Below the pieces are notes generated by a model. That model saw nothing but the letters and a program-made list of their open reading frames with translations. It was not told the origin of the DNA and did no database searches. Positions 21,974 to 29,208 of a stretch of 33,673 bases of DNA are shown piece after piece. Position 1 is the first letter of the stretch; every line of letters starts with the position of its first letter. Made by a program: the position numbers and the translations under genes. Source of the DNA: Clostridiales bacterium UBA6981 (lineage in GTDB: Bacteria; Bacillota; Clostridia; Oscillospirales; Oscillospiraceae); contig DJYJ01000073.1 of NCBI GenBank assembly GCA_002450075.1, positions 1 through 33,673 of the forward strand. Direction: 5' to 3'.

Positions 21974-22024
21974 ACACAGCGAAGTGGAAATGAAAAGGGG
22001 AGCGGAAGAAAAAGCCCGGGAATG

Positions 22025-22045
22025 CTTGTGCAATTTTTGCACAAG
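22025..22045. promoter_or_regulatory. perfect palindrome upstream of the amino-acid ABC operon
   Basis: CTTGTGCAA-TTT-TTGCACAAG is a perfect 9-bp inverted repeat 17 bases before the -35 element of the ABC transporter operon. It is not followed by a T-run on either strand, so it looks more like a protein-binding site than a terminator. The cognate regulator is unknown. Confidence 0.5.
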
Positions 22046-22062
22046 AAAACAGAAAAAAAGAC

Positions 22063-22090
22063 TTGCTTTATTATGCTAATGTGTTATCAT
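22063..22090 (+). promoter_or_regulatory. probable promoter of the amino-acid ABC operon
   Basis: TTGCTT (22063-22068), a 16-base spacer and TATCAT (22085-22090). ATGCTAA occurs twice nearby (22073-22079 and 22089-22095), a possible direct-repeat site. Confidence 0.48.
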
Positions 22091-22154
22091 GCTAACGTAA
22101 GAAAGACGAAACGGACCGCGCGGCAGCATGAGCCGCATGAATGGAGGAAGAAAA

Positions 22155-22958
22155 ATGAAAAAGATCCTTTGTATGATGCTCGCCCTTTGCATGATCTTCG
22201 CGCTGTGCGCCTGCGGCCAGAGCGCAGCCCCCGCCGCCGAGGAGAAAACGACCTTTATCATGGGCATTGACCCGGAGTATCCGCCCTTCAGCTATCTCGG
22301 CAACGACGGAAACTATGCGGGCTTTGACGTGGAGATCTGCCAGGCGGTCTGCGATTCGCTCGGCTGGGAGCTGAAGATCTTCGGCGTGAACTGGGACGAA
22401 AAGCTGGTCCAGCTCGACGCCAGGGAGTGCGACTGCGTCTGGTCGGGCATGACGATCCTTGACAGCATGAAGGAAGCGGGCTATGTGATCTCCGCGCCCT
22501 ACTATGACAACACCCAGGTGCTCGTCGTCAAATCCGACAGCGGCTTCACATCTTCGGCGGATCTGGCCGGTAAGATCGTGGCGGTCCAGCTCGGTACCTC
22601 CGGCGAGGCGCTGCTTGGCGGAGATCTCGCCGACCTGGCCTCGAGCTTTTCGAGCATCCTGACCTGCGACAGCTTCCTCAAGTGCTTTACCGAGCTTGAA
22701 GGCGGCGCGGTCGACGCGGTGTTTGTCGACCTGCCTGTCGCGGCCAGCTATGTCGCGGGAAAGGACAACCTGGCCATCATCGACGAGAACCTCGGCGCCG
22801 AGCAGTACGGCATCGCCTTCCGCTCCTCCGACGCCGAGCTGTGCGCAAAGGTCGAGGCGGCCGTGGCAGAGCTGGTGGCCAACGGCACCTATGCCGAGAT
22901 CGCCTCGAAGCCGGAGTACGCCGAAATCGTCAACAACCTGATCTTCCTCGGTGACTGA
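22155..22958 (+). CDS. amino-acid ABC transporter, substrate-binding lipoprotein
   Basis: A 267-residue extracytosolic binding protein of the polar amino-acid family (SBP family 3). The lipoprotein signal ends ALCAC with Cys20. The fold is recognised by GIDPEYPPFSYLGNDG, YAGFDVEICQAV, WSGMTI, APYYDNTQVLVVK, and the C-terminal ANGTYAEIASK. ATG at 22155 follows GGAGG by 7-8 bases; the frame is open nine codons further upstream but lacks a ribosome site there. It starts a four-gene unit with permease, ATPase and a racemase. The ligand cannot be told from sequence; the racemase partner hints at a D- or L-amino acid that is inverted after uptake. Confidence 0.93.
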   Translation: MKKILCMMLALCMIFALCACGQSAAPAAEEKTTFIMGIDPEYPPFSYLGNDGNYAGFDVEICQAVCDSLGWELKIFGVNWDEKLVQLDARECDCVWSGMTILDSMKEAGYVISAPYYDNTQVLVVKSDSGFTSSADLAGKIVAVQLGTSGEALLGGDLADLASSFSSILTCDSFLKCFTELEGGAVDAVFVDLPVAASYVAGKDNLAIIDENLGAEQYGIAFRSSDAELCAKVEAAVAELVANGTYAEIASKPEYAEIVNNLIFLGD

Positions 22959-22990
22959 TCCCGCGCGCATCGCATCCCATGACTTCACAA

Positions 22991-23022
22991 GCCCGAGGGC
23001 ACGCCTTCGCGTGCCTTCGGGC
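22991..23022 (+). terminator. strong intercistronic hairpin after the binding-protein gene
   Basis: GCCCGAGGGCACGC (22991-23004) pairs with GCGTGCCTTCGGGC (23009-23022), 14 pairs including one G-U, around CTTC. No U-run follows, so it is more likely an mRNA-stabilising or partial-termination element, which would let the binding protein exceed the permease. Confidence 0.55.
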
Positions 23023-23093
23023 CCTTCCGCTGTTTATCCCGCTCCCCGCAGCTTCACAGGCGGTGTGAGAAAAAGAATAACGGGGGTTCCCCT

Positions 23094-23741
23094 ATGTCTC
23101 TGCTGACAATGATTTTGAAGATGAGCGAGGGTCTCGGCAAGACCTGCGCCATCTTTTTCCTGACGCTGCTCTTCTCCCTGCCGTTGGGCATGGTCGTGGC
23201 GCTGCTCCGCATGAGCCGGTCGAAGATCATCTCCTCGATCATGCGTTTTTTTATCACGGTGCTGCGCGGCACGCCGCTGATGCTGCAGCTCCTCGCCGTC
23301 ACCTACGGGCCGTACTACCTGTTCGGCACTACTGTGGCGCGCAACAAGCTCATCCCGGTCGTCATTGCCTTTGCGATCAACTATGCGGCCTATTTCGCCG
23401 AGATCTACCGCGGCGGGATCGAGTCGATCCCCGTCGGCCAGTATGAGGCGGCGGAGGTGCTGGGCTATTCCAGATTCCAGACCTTTATGCGCATCATCCT
23501 GCCCCAGGTGATCAAGCGCATCCTGCCGAGCGTGACCAACGAGGTCGTCACGCTGGTCAAGGATACGTCGATGGCCTTCACCGTCTCCTACCAGGAGATG
23601 TTCACCATCGGCAAACAGATCGCGAACTCCCAGACGAGCTTTATGCCCTTTGTTGTGGCGGGCGTGTTCTACTATTTCTTCAACGCGATCGTGGACTATG
23701 TCATGGGCCGGATCGAAAAGCGTCTGGACTATTACCGGTAA
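23094..23741 (+). CDS. amino-acid ABC transporter permease
   Basis: A 215-residue membrane permease of the HisM/GlnP family with about five membrane segments. Seen: RGTPLMLQL near 59, AINYAAYFAEIYRGGIESIPVGQYEAA near 94, and the EAA loop EAAEVLGYSRFQTFMRIILPQ, which docks with the ATPase, followed by SVTNEVVTLVKDTSM. It probably forms a homodimer, since only one permease is encoded. The gene begins about 135 bases after the binding-protein gene and 15 bases before the ATPase gene, whose ribosome site directly follows the permease stop. Confidence 0.93.
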   Translation: MSLLTMILKMSEGLGKTCAIFFLTLLFSLPLGMVVALLRMSRSKIISSIMRFFITVLRGTPLMLQLLAVTYGPYYLFGTTVARNKLIPVVIAFAINYAAYFAEIYRGGIESIPVGQYEAAEVLGYSRFQTFMRIILPQVIKRILPSVTNEVVTLVKDTSMAFTVSYQEMFTIGKQIANSQTSFMPFVVAGVFYYFFNAIVDYVMGRIEKRLDYYR

Positions 23742-23756
23742 AGGAGGGAGAGTGCC

Positions 23757-24542
<786 letters not shown>

Positions 24543-24555
24543 GGAAAAAAAGAAC

Positions 24556-25386
24556 ATGTCAGAGAAGGAAAAGAGCCCCCTCCGTTACAGTATTTTCGAC
24601 CCGACGGGCAATATCACCGCCCTGGTGGAAAGCCCCGTTGACGAGAGCGAGCAGCCCGCCGTCGCCGCGTCGATCATGGCGCGCCATACCGCGGTGGAGC
24701 AGGTCGGCTTCGTCCGCCTGTCGGACAAAAAGACGGCCCCGGCCGCACTGCGCATGGCGGGAGGCGAATTCTGCGCGAACGCCTCGATGAGCGCCGCGGC
24801 TCTCTCGGCTCTGCGTCTGGGACTGTATGAGGGCGAGCTCACCCTTGCCGTCTCCGGTGCGGAGGATGCGGTCGCGGTACGGCTGAAACAGGAAGACGAG
24901 AGCTGCTTTTCGGCCGCCGTCCGCATGCCGGAGGCGCCGGAGATCACCGAGATCCCCTTTGCCTGCGGCGGACGGACCGGCAGGATCCCGCTTGTCCGGA
25001 TGGAGGGGATCGACCATGCGATCCTCACGCCGGACTGCCCCTTCTTCGCGCTAAAAGATACGCCCTCCGCCGCGGAGGAGGCGGTGCGGGCGCTTTGCGC
25101 CTCTCTCGGCGCGGTCTGTCTCGGACTGATGTTCCTTGAGGGAGCGGGAGAGCAGCGCCGCCTGACGCCGCTCGTCTACGTGCCGGGAAGCGATACGCTC
25201 TTCTGGGAGAGCTCCTGCGCCAGCGGCAGCGCGGCGGCCGGCATGCTTCTGGCCCGCCAAAGCGGCGAGCGGACGGAGCTGGAACTCCTTGAGCCCGGCG
25301 GCGTCCTGCGCGTGGAGAGCGATCCGCGGCGGGGTGAGACCTGGCTGTACGGGCAAACAAGGCTTTTGGGAGAATATGATGAATGA
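24556..25386 (+). CDS. DapF-fold amino-acid racemase, CntK-like (histidine-racemase-like)
   Basis: A 276-residue protein with the diaminopimelate epimerase fold. It resembles CntK, the histidine racemase of staphylopine synthesis, more than DapF: FDPTGNITALVES near the start, EQVGF near 48, RMAGGEFCANASMS with Cys73, LTPLVYVPGSDTLFWESSC with Cys221, and EPGGVLRV. Both catalytic cysteines are kept, but the Gly after each is Ala (CAN and CAS in place of CGN and CGS). AAGGAAAAAAAGAAC precedes the ATG. It is the last gene of an amino-acid importer operon, and no CntL or CntM partner is near, so metallophore synthesis is not indicated; racemising an imported amino acid is more likely. Confidence 0.75.
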   Translation: MSEKEKSPLRYSIFDPTGNITALVESPVDESEQPAVAASIMARHTAVEQVGFVRLSDKKTAPAALRMAGGEFCANASMSAAALSALRLGLYEGELTLAVSGAEDAVAVRLKQEDESCFSAAVRMPEAPEITEIPFACGGRTGRIPLVRMEGIDHAILTPDCPFFALKDTPSAAEEAVRALCASLGAVCLGLMFLEGAGEQRRLTPLVYVPGSDTLFWESSCASGSAAAGMLLARQSGERTELELLEPGGVLRVESDPRRGETWLYGQTRLLGEYDE

Positions 25387-25413
25387 AAAGAGGATGCACG
25401 CCATCCTCTTTTC
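25385..25413 (+). terminator. terminator of the amino-acid ABC operon
   Basis: GAAAAGAGGATG (25385-25396) pairs with CATCCTCTTTTC (25402-25413) around CACGC. The stem overlaps the stop codon of the racemase gene. The U tract is inside the stem. Confidence 0.65.
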
Positions 25414-25419
25414 GCACCC

Positions 25420-25448
25420 TTGCACGCAGCGGACAGAAGTGGTAAACT
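25420..25448 (+). promoter_or_regulatory. possible promoter of the P-loop kinase gene
   Basis: TTGCAC (25420-25425), a 17-base spacer and TAAACT (25443-25448), 37 bases before ATG and directly after the preceding terminator. Confidence 0.45.
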
Positions 25449-25484
25449 TGCTGTAAATGAAATTGCCACAACGGAGGTGCGTCC

Positions 25485-26042
25485 ATGCGGCGACTTTTAC
25501 TGATCACCGGCGATCTTGCAACGGGCAAGACGACCTTTTCCAATGCGCTTTCTGCCCGCTACGGCGCGGCCGTGCTCCAGAAGGACCGTATCAAGGAGGT
25601 CCTCGGCGACGAGATCGGCTTTCGTGACCGGGCGGAGAACAAGCGCCTTTCCCTTGCCACGGTAGCGCTGATGACCCACGTCTTTTCCGCGCTTACCGTC
25701 AGCGGCGTGCCGCTGATCCTGGAGGCCAACTTCCGCGCCAACGAACTGGAGAAGATCCACGCCGCGGCCGAAAAGGGCGGCTACCGGGTGTTGACGCTCG
25801 TGCTGCGCGGCGAGATCGGCGTGCTTTTCGAGCGCTACTGCCGCCGTATGACCAGGGAGAACCGCCACCCGGTGCACCTGAGCGCGCCGCTTCATGTCAG
25901 GGAGGAATTCGAGCGCTATGTCCTCGACGCACGCACGGAGACTGTCCCGGGCGAGAAGGTCGAGATCGACGCGTCGGACTTTTCCTATCAGACGGACGAG
26001 GCGCTGCTCGGCAGGATCGACGCCTTTTTCACGGAAGAATAA
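25485..26042 (+). CDS. P-loop kinase or NTPase (AAA_33 / zeta-toxin-like)
   Basis: A 185-residue cytosolic P-loop protein. Walker A is GDLATGKT (9-16); QKDRIKE near 33 looks like the acceptor-side Asp region, and LEANFR near 80 like a second-strand motif. RYCRRMTRENRHPVH near 126 resembles a lid segment with arginines. Such proteins phosphorylate small molecules, nucleosides or sugars, or belong to toxin-type kinases; no antitoxin gene is adjacent, so a housekeeping or detoxifying kinase is more likely. GGAGGTG sits 6-8 bases before the ATG. The DMT transporter gene follows 26 bases later, probably in the same transcript. Substrate unknown. Confidence 0.78.
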   Translation: MRRLLLITGDLATGKTTFSNALSARYGAAVLQKDRIKEVLGDEIGFRDRAENKRLSLATVALMTHVFSALTVSGVPLILEANFRANELEKIHAAAEKGGYRVLTLVLRGEIGVLFERYCRRMTRENRHPVHLSAPLHVREEFERYVLDARTETVPGEKVEIDASDFSYQTDEALLGRIDAFFTEE

Positions 26043-26068
26043 ACAGAGAAAAAAACGAGGAGGGGCGG

Positions 26069-26983
26069 ATGAAAGACAAACGCATGATCGGCAACCTGCT
26101 CCTGCTCTTCACGGCGATGATCTGGGGCACGGCCTTCGCCTTCCAGCGCTCCGGCATGGAGGATATCGAGCCCGCCTCCTTCAACGCCGCACGCATGGCG
26201 CTCGCCGCGCTCGCGGTCGGCGTGTTTGCGCTTGGGCGGCGCTCCGCCGCGCAACGCGGAAGGGAACAAAGCACAGAGGCAAAGCGCGCCTTCGACCGCG
26301 CGACGCTCCTCGGCGGGCTTTGCTGCGGGCTGTTTCTCGCCTCGGCCAGCATCTTTCAGCAGATCGGCCTTGTCTACACAACGGCCGGCAAAGCGGGCTT
26401 TTTGACGGCGATGTACATGCTGCTCGTCCCGCTGATCGAGCGTGTGCTTTTCCGCCGGCGCTATCCCGGCACAGTCTGGCTTGCGGTCGGTCTCGGCGTC
26501 GCGGGGCTTTATCTTTTAAGCATCCGCAGCGGTTTTTTCCTTGCACGCGGCGACGCGCTCGTGATCCTGTGTGCGCTGCTCTTCGCCGGGCATATCCTCT
26601 GCTGCGACTTCTTCGCGCCGCGCGGCGACCCGGTCGCGATTGCCGCGATCCAGTTTGCCGTGGCCGCGCTTGTCTCGGCCGTCATGGCCGCCCTGACGGA
26701 GAAGCCGAGTCTGTCCGGCCTTGCCGCTGCGGCGGTACCGATCCTCTACTGCGGCCTTGTCTCCGGCGGCGTCGGCTACACGCTGCAGATCGTGGCCCAG
26801 CGCTTTACCGACCCGACGGCCGCCTCCCTTCTGATGAGTCTCGAGTCCGTCTTTGCGGTGATCGGCGGCGTGTTGCTGCTCGGCGAGCGGATGAGCGGGC
26901 GCGAGATCCTCGGCTGCGCGGTGATGTTCGCGGCGATCGTGCTCGTCCAGCTCCCCGCGGCAAAAACAGAGAAAACGACGTGA
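26069..26983 (+). CDS. DMT-superfamily (EamA) transporter
   Basis: A 304-residue membrane protein with ten predicted hydrophobic segments in two EamA repeats. Repeat 1 opens LLLLFTAMIWGTAFAFQRSG and contains FQQIGLVYTTAGKAGFLTAMY; repeat 2 ends LMSLESVFAVIGGVLLLGE, the usual signature. These are inner-membrane exporters or importers of amino acids and other metabolites. AGGAGGGG lies just before the ATG. It follows the kinase gene closely and ends at a hairpin terminator, so the pair may act on the same compound, but the substrate cannot be read from sequence. Confidence 0.92.
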   Translation: MKDKRMIGNLLLLFTAMIWGTAFAFQRSGMEDIEPASFNAARMALAALAVGVFALGRRSAAQRGREQSTEAKRAFDRATLLGGLCCGLFLASASIFQQIGLVYTTAGKAGFLTAMYMLLVPLIERVLFRRRYPGTVWLAVGLGVAGLYLLSIRSGFFLARGDALVILCALLFAGHILCCDFFAPRGDPVAIAAIQFAVAALVSAVMAALTEKPSLSGLAAAAVPILYCGLVSGGVGYTLQIVAQRFTDPTAASLLMSLESVFAVIGGVLLLGERMSGREILGCAVMFAAIVLVQLPAAKTEKTT

Positions 26984-26984
26984 C

Positions 26985-27013
26985 AAAAGGCTGCCCGAAG
27001 CGGACAGCCTTTT
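26985..27013 (+). terminator. terminator after the DMT transporter gene
   Basis: AAAAGGCTG (26985-26993) pairs with CAGCCTTTT (27005-27013), with an inner CCG/CGG pairing around AAG, followed by ATATTTCTT. Confidence 0.82.
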
Positions 27014-27036
27014 ATATTTCTTAAGCGCTTCCTCTC

Positions 27037-27065
27037 TTGCGCGAAGCGGCAAAACCATTTATACT
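27037..27065 (+). promoter_or_regulatory. probable promoter of the carboxypeptidase gene
   Basis: TTGCGC (27037-27042), a 17-base spacer and TATACT (27060-27065), 45 bases before ATG. Confidence 0.52.
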
Positions 27066-27109
27066 GATAGAAAGAAAGACTGTTTTTTTCACAGAAAGAG
27101 AGAAAACGA

Positions 27110-28465
27110 ATGAAAAAGCTTCGCAGTCTCCTGTGCTTTCTGCTATGCCTCGCGGTGCTCGCGCCGCTTGGCGGCGCAGCCCTGGCCGCCGATCCCGCGC
27201 CCTTTTTGCTTGCGGTCCGCGTCGCGGACGGCGGCGAGAGAGAGGTGCGCGCCTATGAGGAGAGCTATCCGGGGAATATATACCTCTCGCTTGCCGACCT
27301 CTCTCAGGCGATGAGCGGCTCGCAGGGGCAGTTTCGCTTTGAATATGCCGGCACGGACAACTATTTCTCTGTCATGACCGGCAAAAGCCCCGCCGCCCCG
27401 CTTGACCGCGGCGCGGCCGGCGCGCGCGGCAGCGTGGTCTATCTCGATTATACCCGCAGCCGTCTTTACTGCAACGGTGTCGAGCGGCGCTATTATACCT
27501 ACCGCGAAGGGAACCGGGATCTCTACATGAGTCTCACGGACGTCCAGCTTCTGCTCGACATGACAGCCTCGTGGGATGAAAACGGCGTTCTTGTCCTCGA
27601 CCCGTACGTGCCCTTTGCCCCGGAGCTCAAAGATCTTCAGGAGGCCGGATATTTCGAGGCGATCGGCGCGATCGTCCTCGGCGACGCGGACACGGGCGAG
27701 ATCCTTTATTACAAGGACGGGCGGCGCGCGCTGCCGATCGCGAGCTTGTCCAAGCTGATGACCTATCTCCTGTTGTGCGAGGCCGCCGAGCGCGGCGAGA
27801 TCAGCTTTTCCTCCGGCGTCCTCATCACCGAGGAGTCGGATCGGATCGCCTGCAGCGCTGACGGCATGATCAGCATGACCGCCGGCACCACCGTTCCGTT
27901 TACCGAGCTTCTCCAGGGGATGCTCCTCGCCTCAAGCAACGAGGCGGCTGCCTCTCTTGCCGCTTACGCGGCGGGCACGAGCGAGGCCTTCGTCGAGCAG
28001 ATGAACAGCCGCGCCCATGAGCTCGGCTGGGCGTCGGCGCGCTTCTACACGCCGCACGGCCTGCCGCTCTATGCCGGCGGCGCCATCCCGGCCAAGCGGC
28101 AGAACGAGATGAGCGCGATGGATCTCTTCAAGCTCTGCGCGTATCTGCTGAAAAACGAGAGCCGGATCACCGACATCACCTCCCTTCAGTATGCCAATCT
28201 TCCCACGCTGAAATATTCCACCTTCAACACCAACACGCTGGTCTACAACGTCCCCGGCGTCACGGGGCTGAAGACCGGCAGCACCGACCGCGCGGGCAAG
28301 TGTGTCGCCGTTTCGCTGCCGATCACCCGGGACGGCGAGACGCATAACATCGTCCTCGTCCTCCTCGGCGCCGAAAGCACGGCGCTGCGCGACCAGGCGG
28401 GCGAGATCCTGCTGCGCTGGGCGCAGGACCATTACGCCGCCGCGGACTTCCGCCGCGCCGCCTGA
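27110..28465 (+). CDS. D-alanyl-D-alanine carboxypeptidase (S11, DacF-like) with extra N-terminal domain
   Basis: A 451-residue exported enzyme that trims the terminal D-Ala of peptidoglycan stem peptides. The signal peptide ends near ALAA (about 27). Residues about 30-165 form an extra domain with YLSLADLSQAM and YMSLTDVQLLLD, resembling the copper-amine-oxidase N-terminal-like domains common in clostridial wall proteins. The catalytic domain carries S212-L-S-K215, S275-S-N277 and K388-T-G390, all in the right order, so it should be active. The usual C-terminal amphipathic anchor is short or absent. The ribosome site is weak (AAAGAGAG). The ABC transporter genes follow 34 bases later and may be cotranscribed. 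Confidence 0.92.
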   Translation: MKKLRSLLCFLLCLAVLAPLGGAALAADPAPFLLAVRVADGGEREVRAYEESYPGNIYLSLADLSQAMSGSQGQFRFEYAGTDNYFSVMTGKSPAAPLDRGAAGARGSVVYLDYTRSRLYCNGVERRYYTYREGNRDLYMSLTDVQLLLDMTASWDENGVLVLDPYVPFAPELKDLQEAGYFEAIGAIVLGDADTGEILYYKDGRRALPIASLSKLMTYLLLCEAAERGEISFSSGVLITEESDRIACSADGMISMTAGTTVPFTELLQGMLLASSNEAAASLAAYAAGTSEAFVEQMNSRAHELGWASARFYTPHGLPLYAGGAIPAKRQNEMSAMDLFKLCAYLLKNESRITDITSLQYANLPTLKYSTFNTNTLVYNVPGVTGLKTGSTDRAGKCVAVSLPITRDGETHNIVLVLLGAESTALRDQAGEILLRWAQDHYAAADFRRAA

Positions 28466-28499
28466 TCCGGACAAACGCGGCGCAAGAAAGGAAAAGACC

Positions 28500-29207
28500 A
28501 TGAGCGAAGACTTCATCCGCTTTGAAAACGTGAAAAAGGTCTACCGCACGGGCGAGGTAGAGCTGACGGCGCTCCATGACGTCAGCTTTTCCGTCGCGCG
28601 CGGGGAGATCTGCGTGATCGTCGGCGAATCCGGCGCGGGCAAGACCACGCTTTTGAACATCCTCGGTGGCATGGACTCGCTCACGGAGGGGAGGATCCTC
28701 GTCAACGGCGAGGAGATCTCAGCCTTTGACGAGCGGCGTCTCACGGAATACCGCCGCCACGACGTTGGCTTTGTCTTTCAGTTTTATAATCTTATCCCCA
28801 ATCTCACGGCGCTCGAGAACGTCGAGCTCGCCGCGCGTCTGGGGCGCGATGCGCTCCCGGCCGCCGAGGTGCTCGCTCAGGTCGGCCTGCATGAGAGGGA
28901 GGAAAATTTCCCCGCACAGCTCTCCGGCGGCGAGCAGCAGCGCGTGGCGATCGCCCGCGCCCTTGCCAAGAACCCCAAGCTCCTCCTCTGCGACGAACCG
29001 ACGGGCGCGCTCGATTACGAGACGGGCAAGCTTATCTTAAAGCTGCTGCAGGACTGCTGCCGCGAAAAGGGGATGACCGTCGTCATCATCACACATAACA
29101 AGGCGCTCTGCGCCATGGCCGACCGGGTCGTGCGCGTCAAAAGCGGCACGATCGTGTCCGCCGAAAAACAGAGCGTCGTAACGCCGGTGGAAGAATTGGA
29201 GTGGTAG
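28500..29207 (+). CDS. ABC transporter ATP-binding protein (LolD/MacB type)
   Basis: A 235-residue ATPase partner of the FtsX-type permease that follows. Walker A GESGAGKTT (42-50), Q-loop VFQFYNLIPNLTALENVELAA (quoted here in part: VFQFYNLIPN), signature LSGGEQQRVAIARAL, Walker B LLLCDEPTGALDYETGK, and the histidine of VIITHN are present. The VFQFYNLIP wording is typical of the mechanotransmission type (MacB, LolD, BceA). The ATG at 28500 has AGAAAGGAAAAG before it; an open frame upstream is discarded because it overlaps the carboxypeptidase gene. The permease starts two bases after the stop. Confidence 0.95.
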   Translation: MSEDFIRFENVKKVYRTGEVELTALHDVSFSVARGEICVIVGESGAGKTTLLNILGGMDSLTEGRILVNGEEISAFDERRLTEYRRHDVGFVFQFYNLIPNLTALENVELAARLGRDALPAAEVLAQVGLHEREENFPAQLSGGEQQRVAIARALAKNPKLLLCDEPTGALDYETGKLILKLLQDCCREKGMTVVIITHNKALCAMADRVVRVKSGTIVSAEKQSVVTPVEELEW

Positions 29208-29208
29208 G

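Noticed and set aside
22025..22045. Palindrome considered as the terminator of a minus-strand or plus-strand gene
   Set aside because: No T-run follows on either strand and the genes on both sides read away from it, so an operator is more likely.
24556..25386. Racemase considered as DapF of lysine synthesis or a PhzF protein
   Set aside because: Motif wording (EQVGF, GGEFCANASMS, PLVYVPGSDTLFWESSC) fits the CntK branch better, and no lysine genes are nearby; the two catalytic cysteines exclude PhzF.
25894..27024. 376-residue plus-strand frame over the DMT transporter gene
   Set aside because: Arg-rich out-of-frame reading of the transporter, whose own frame has correct membrane segments and ribosome site.
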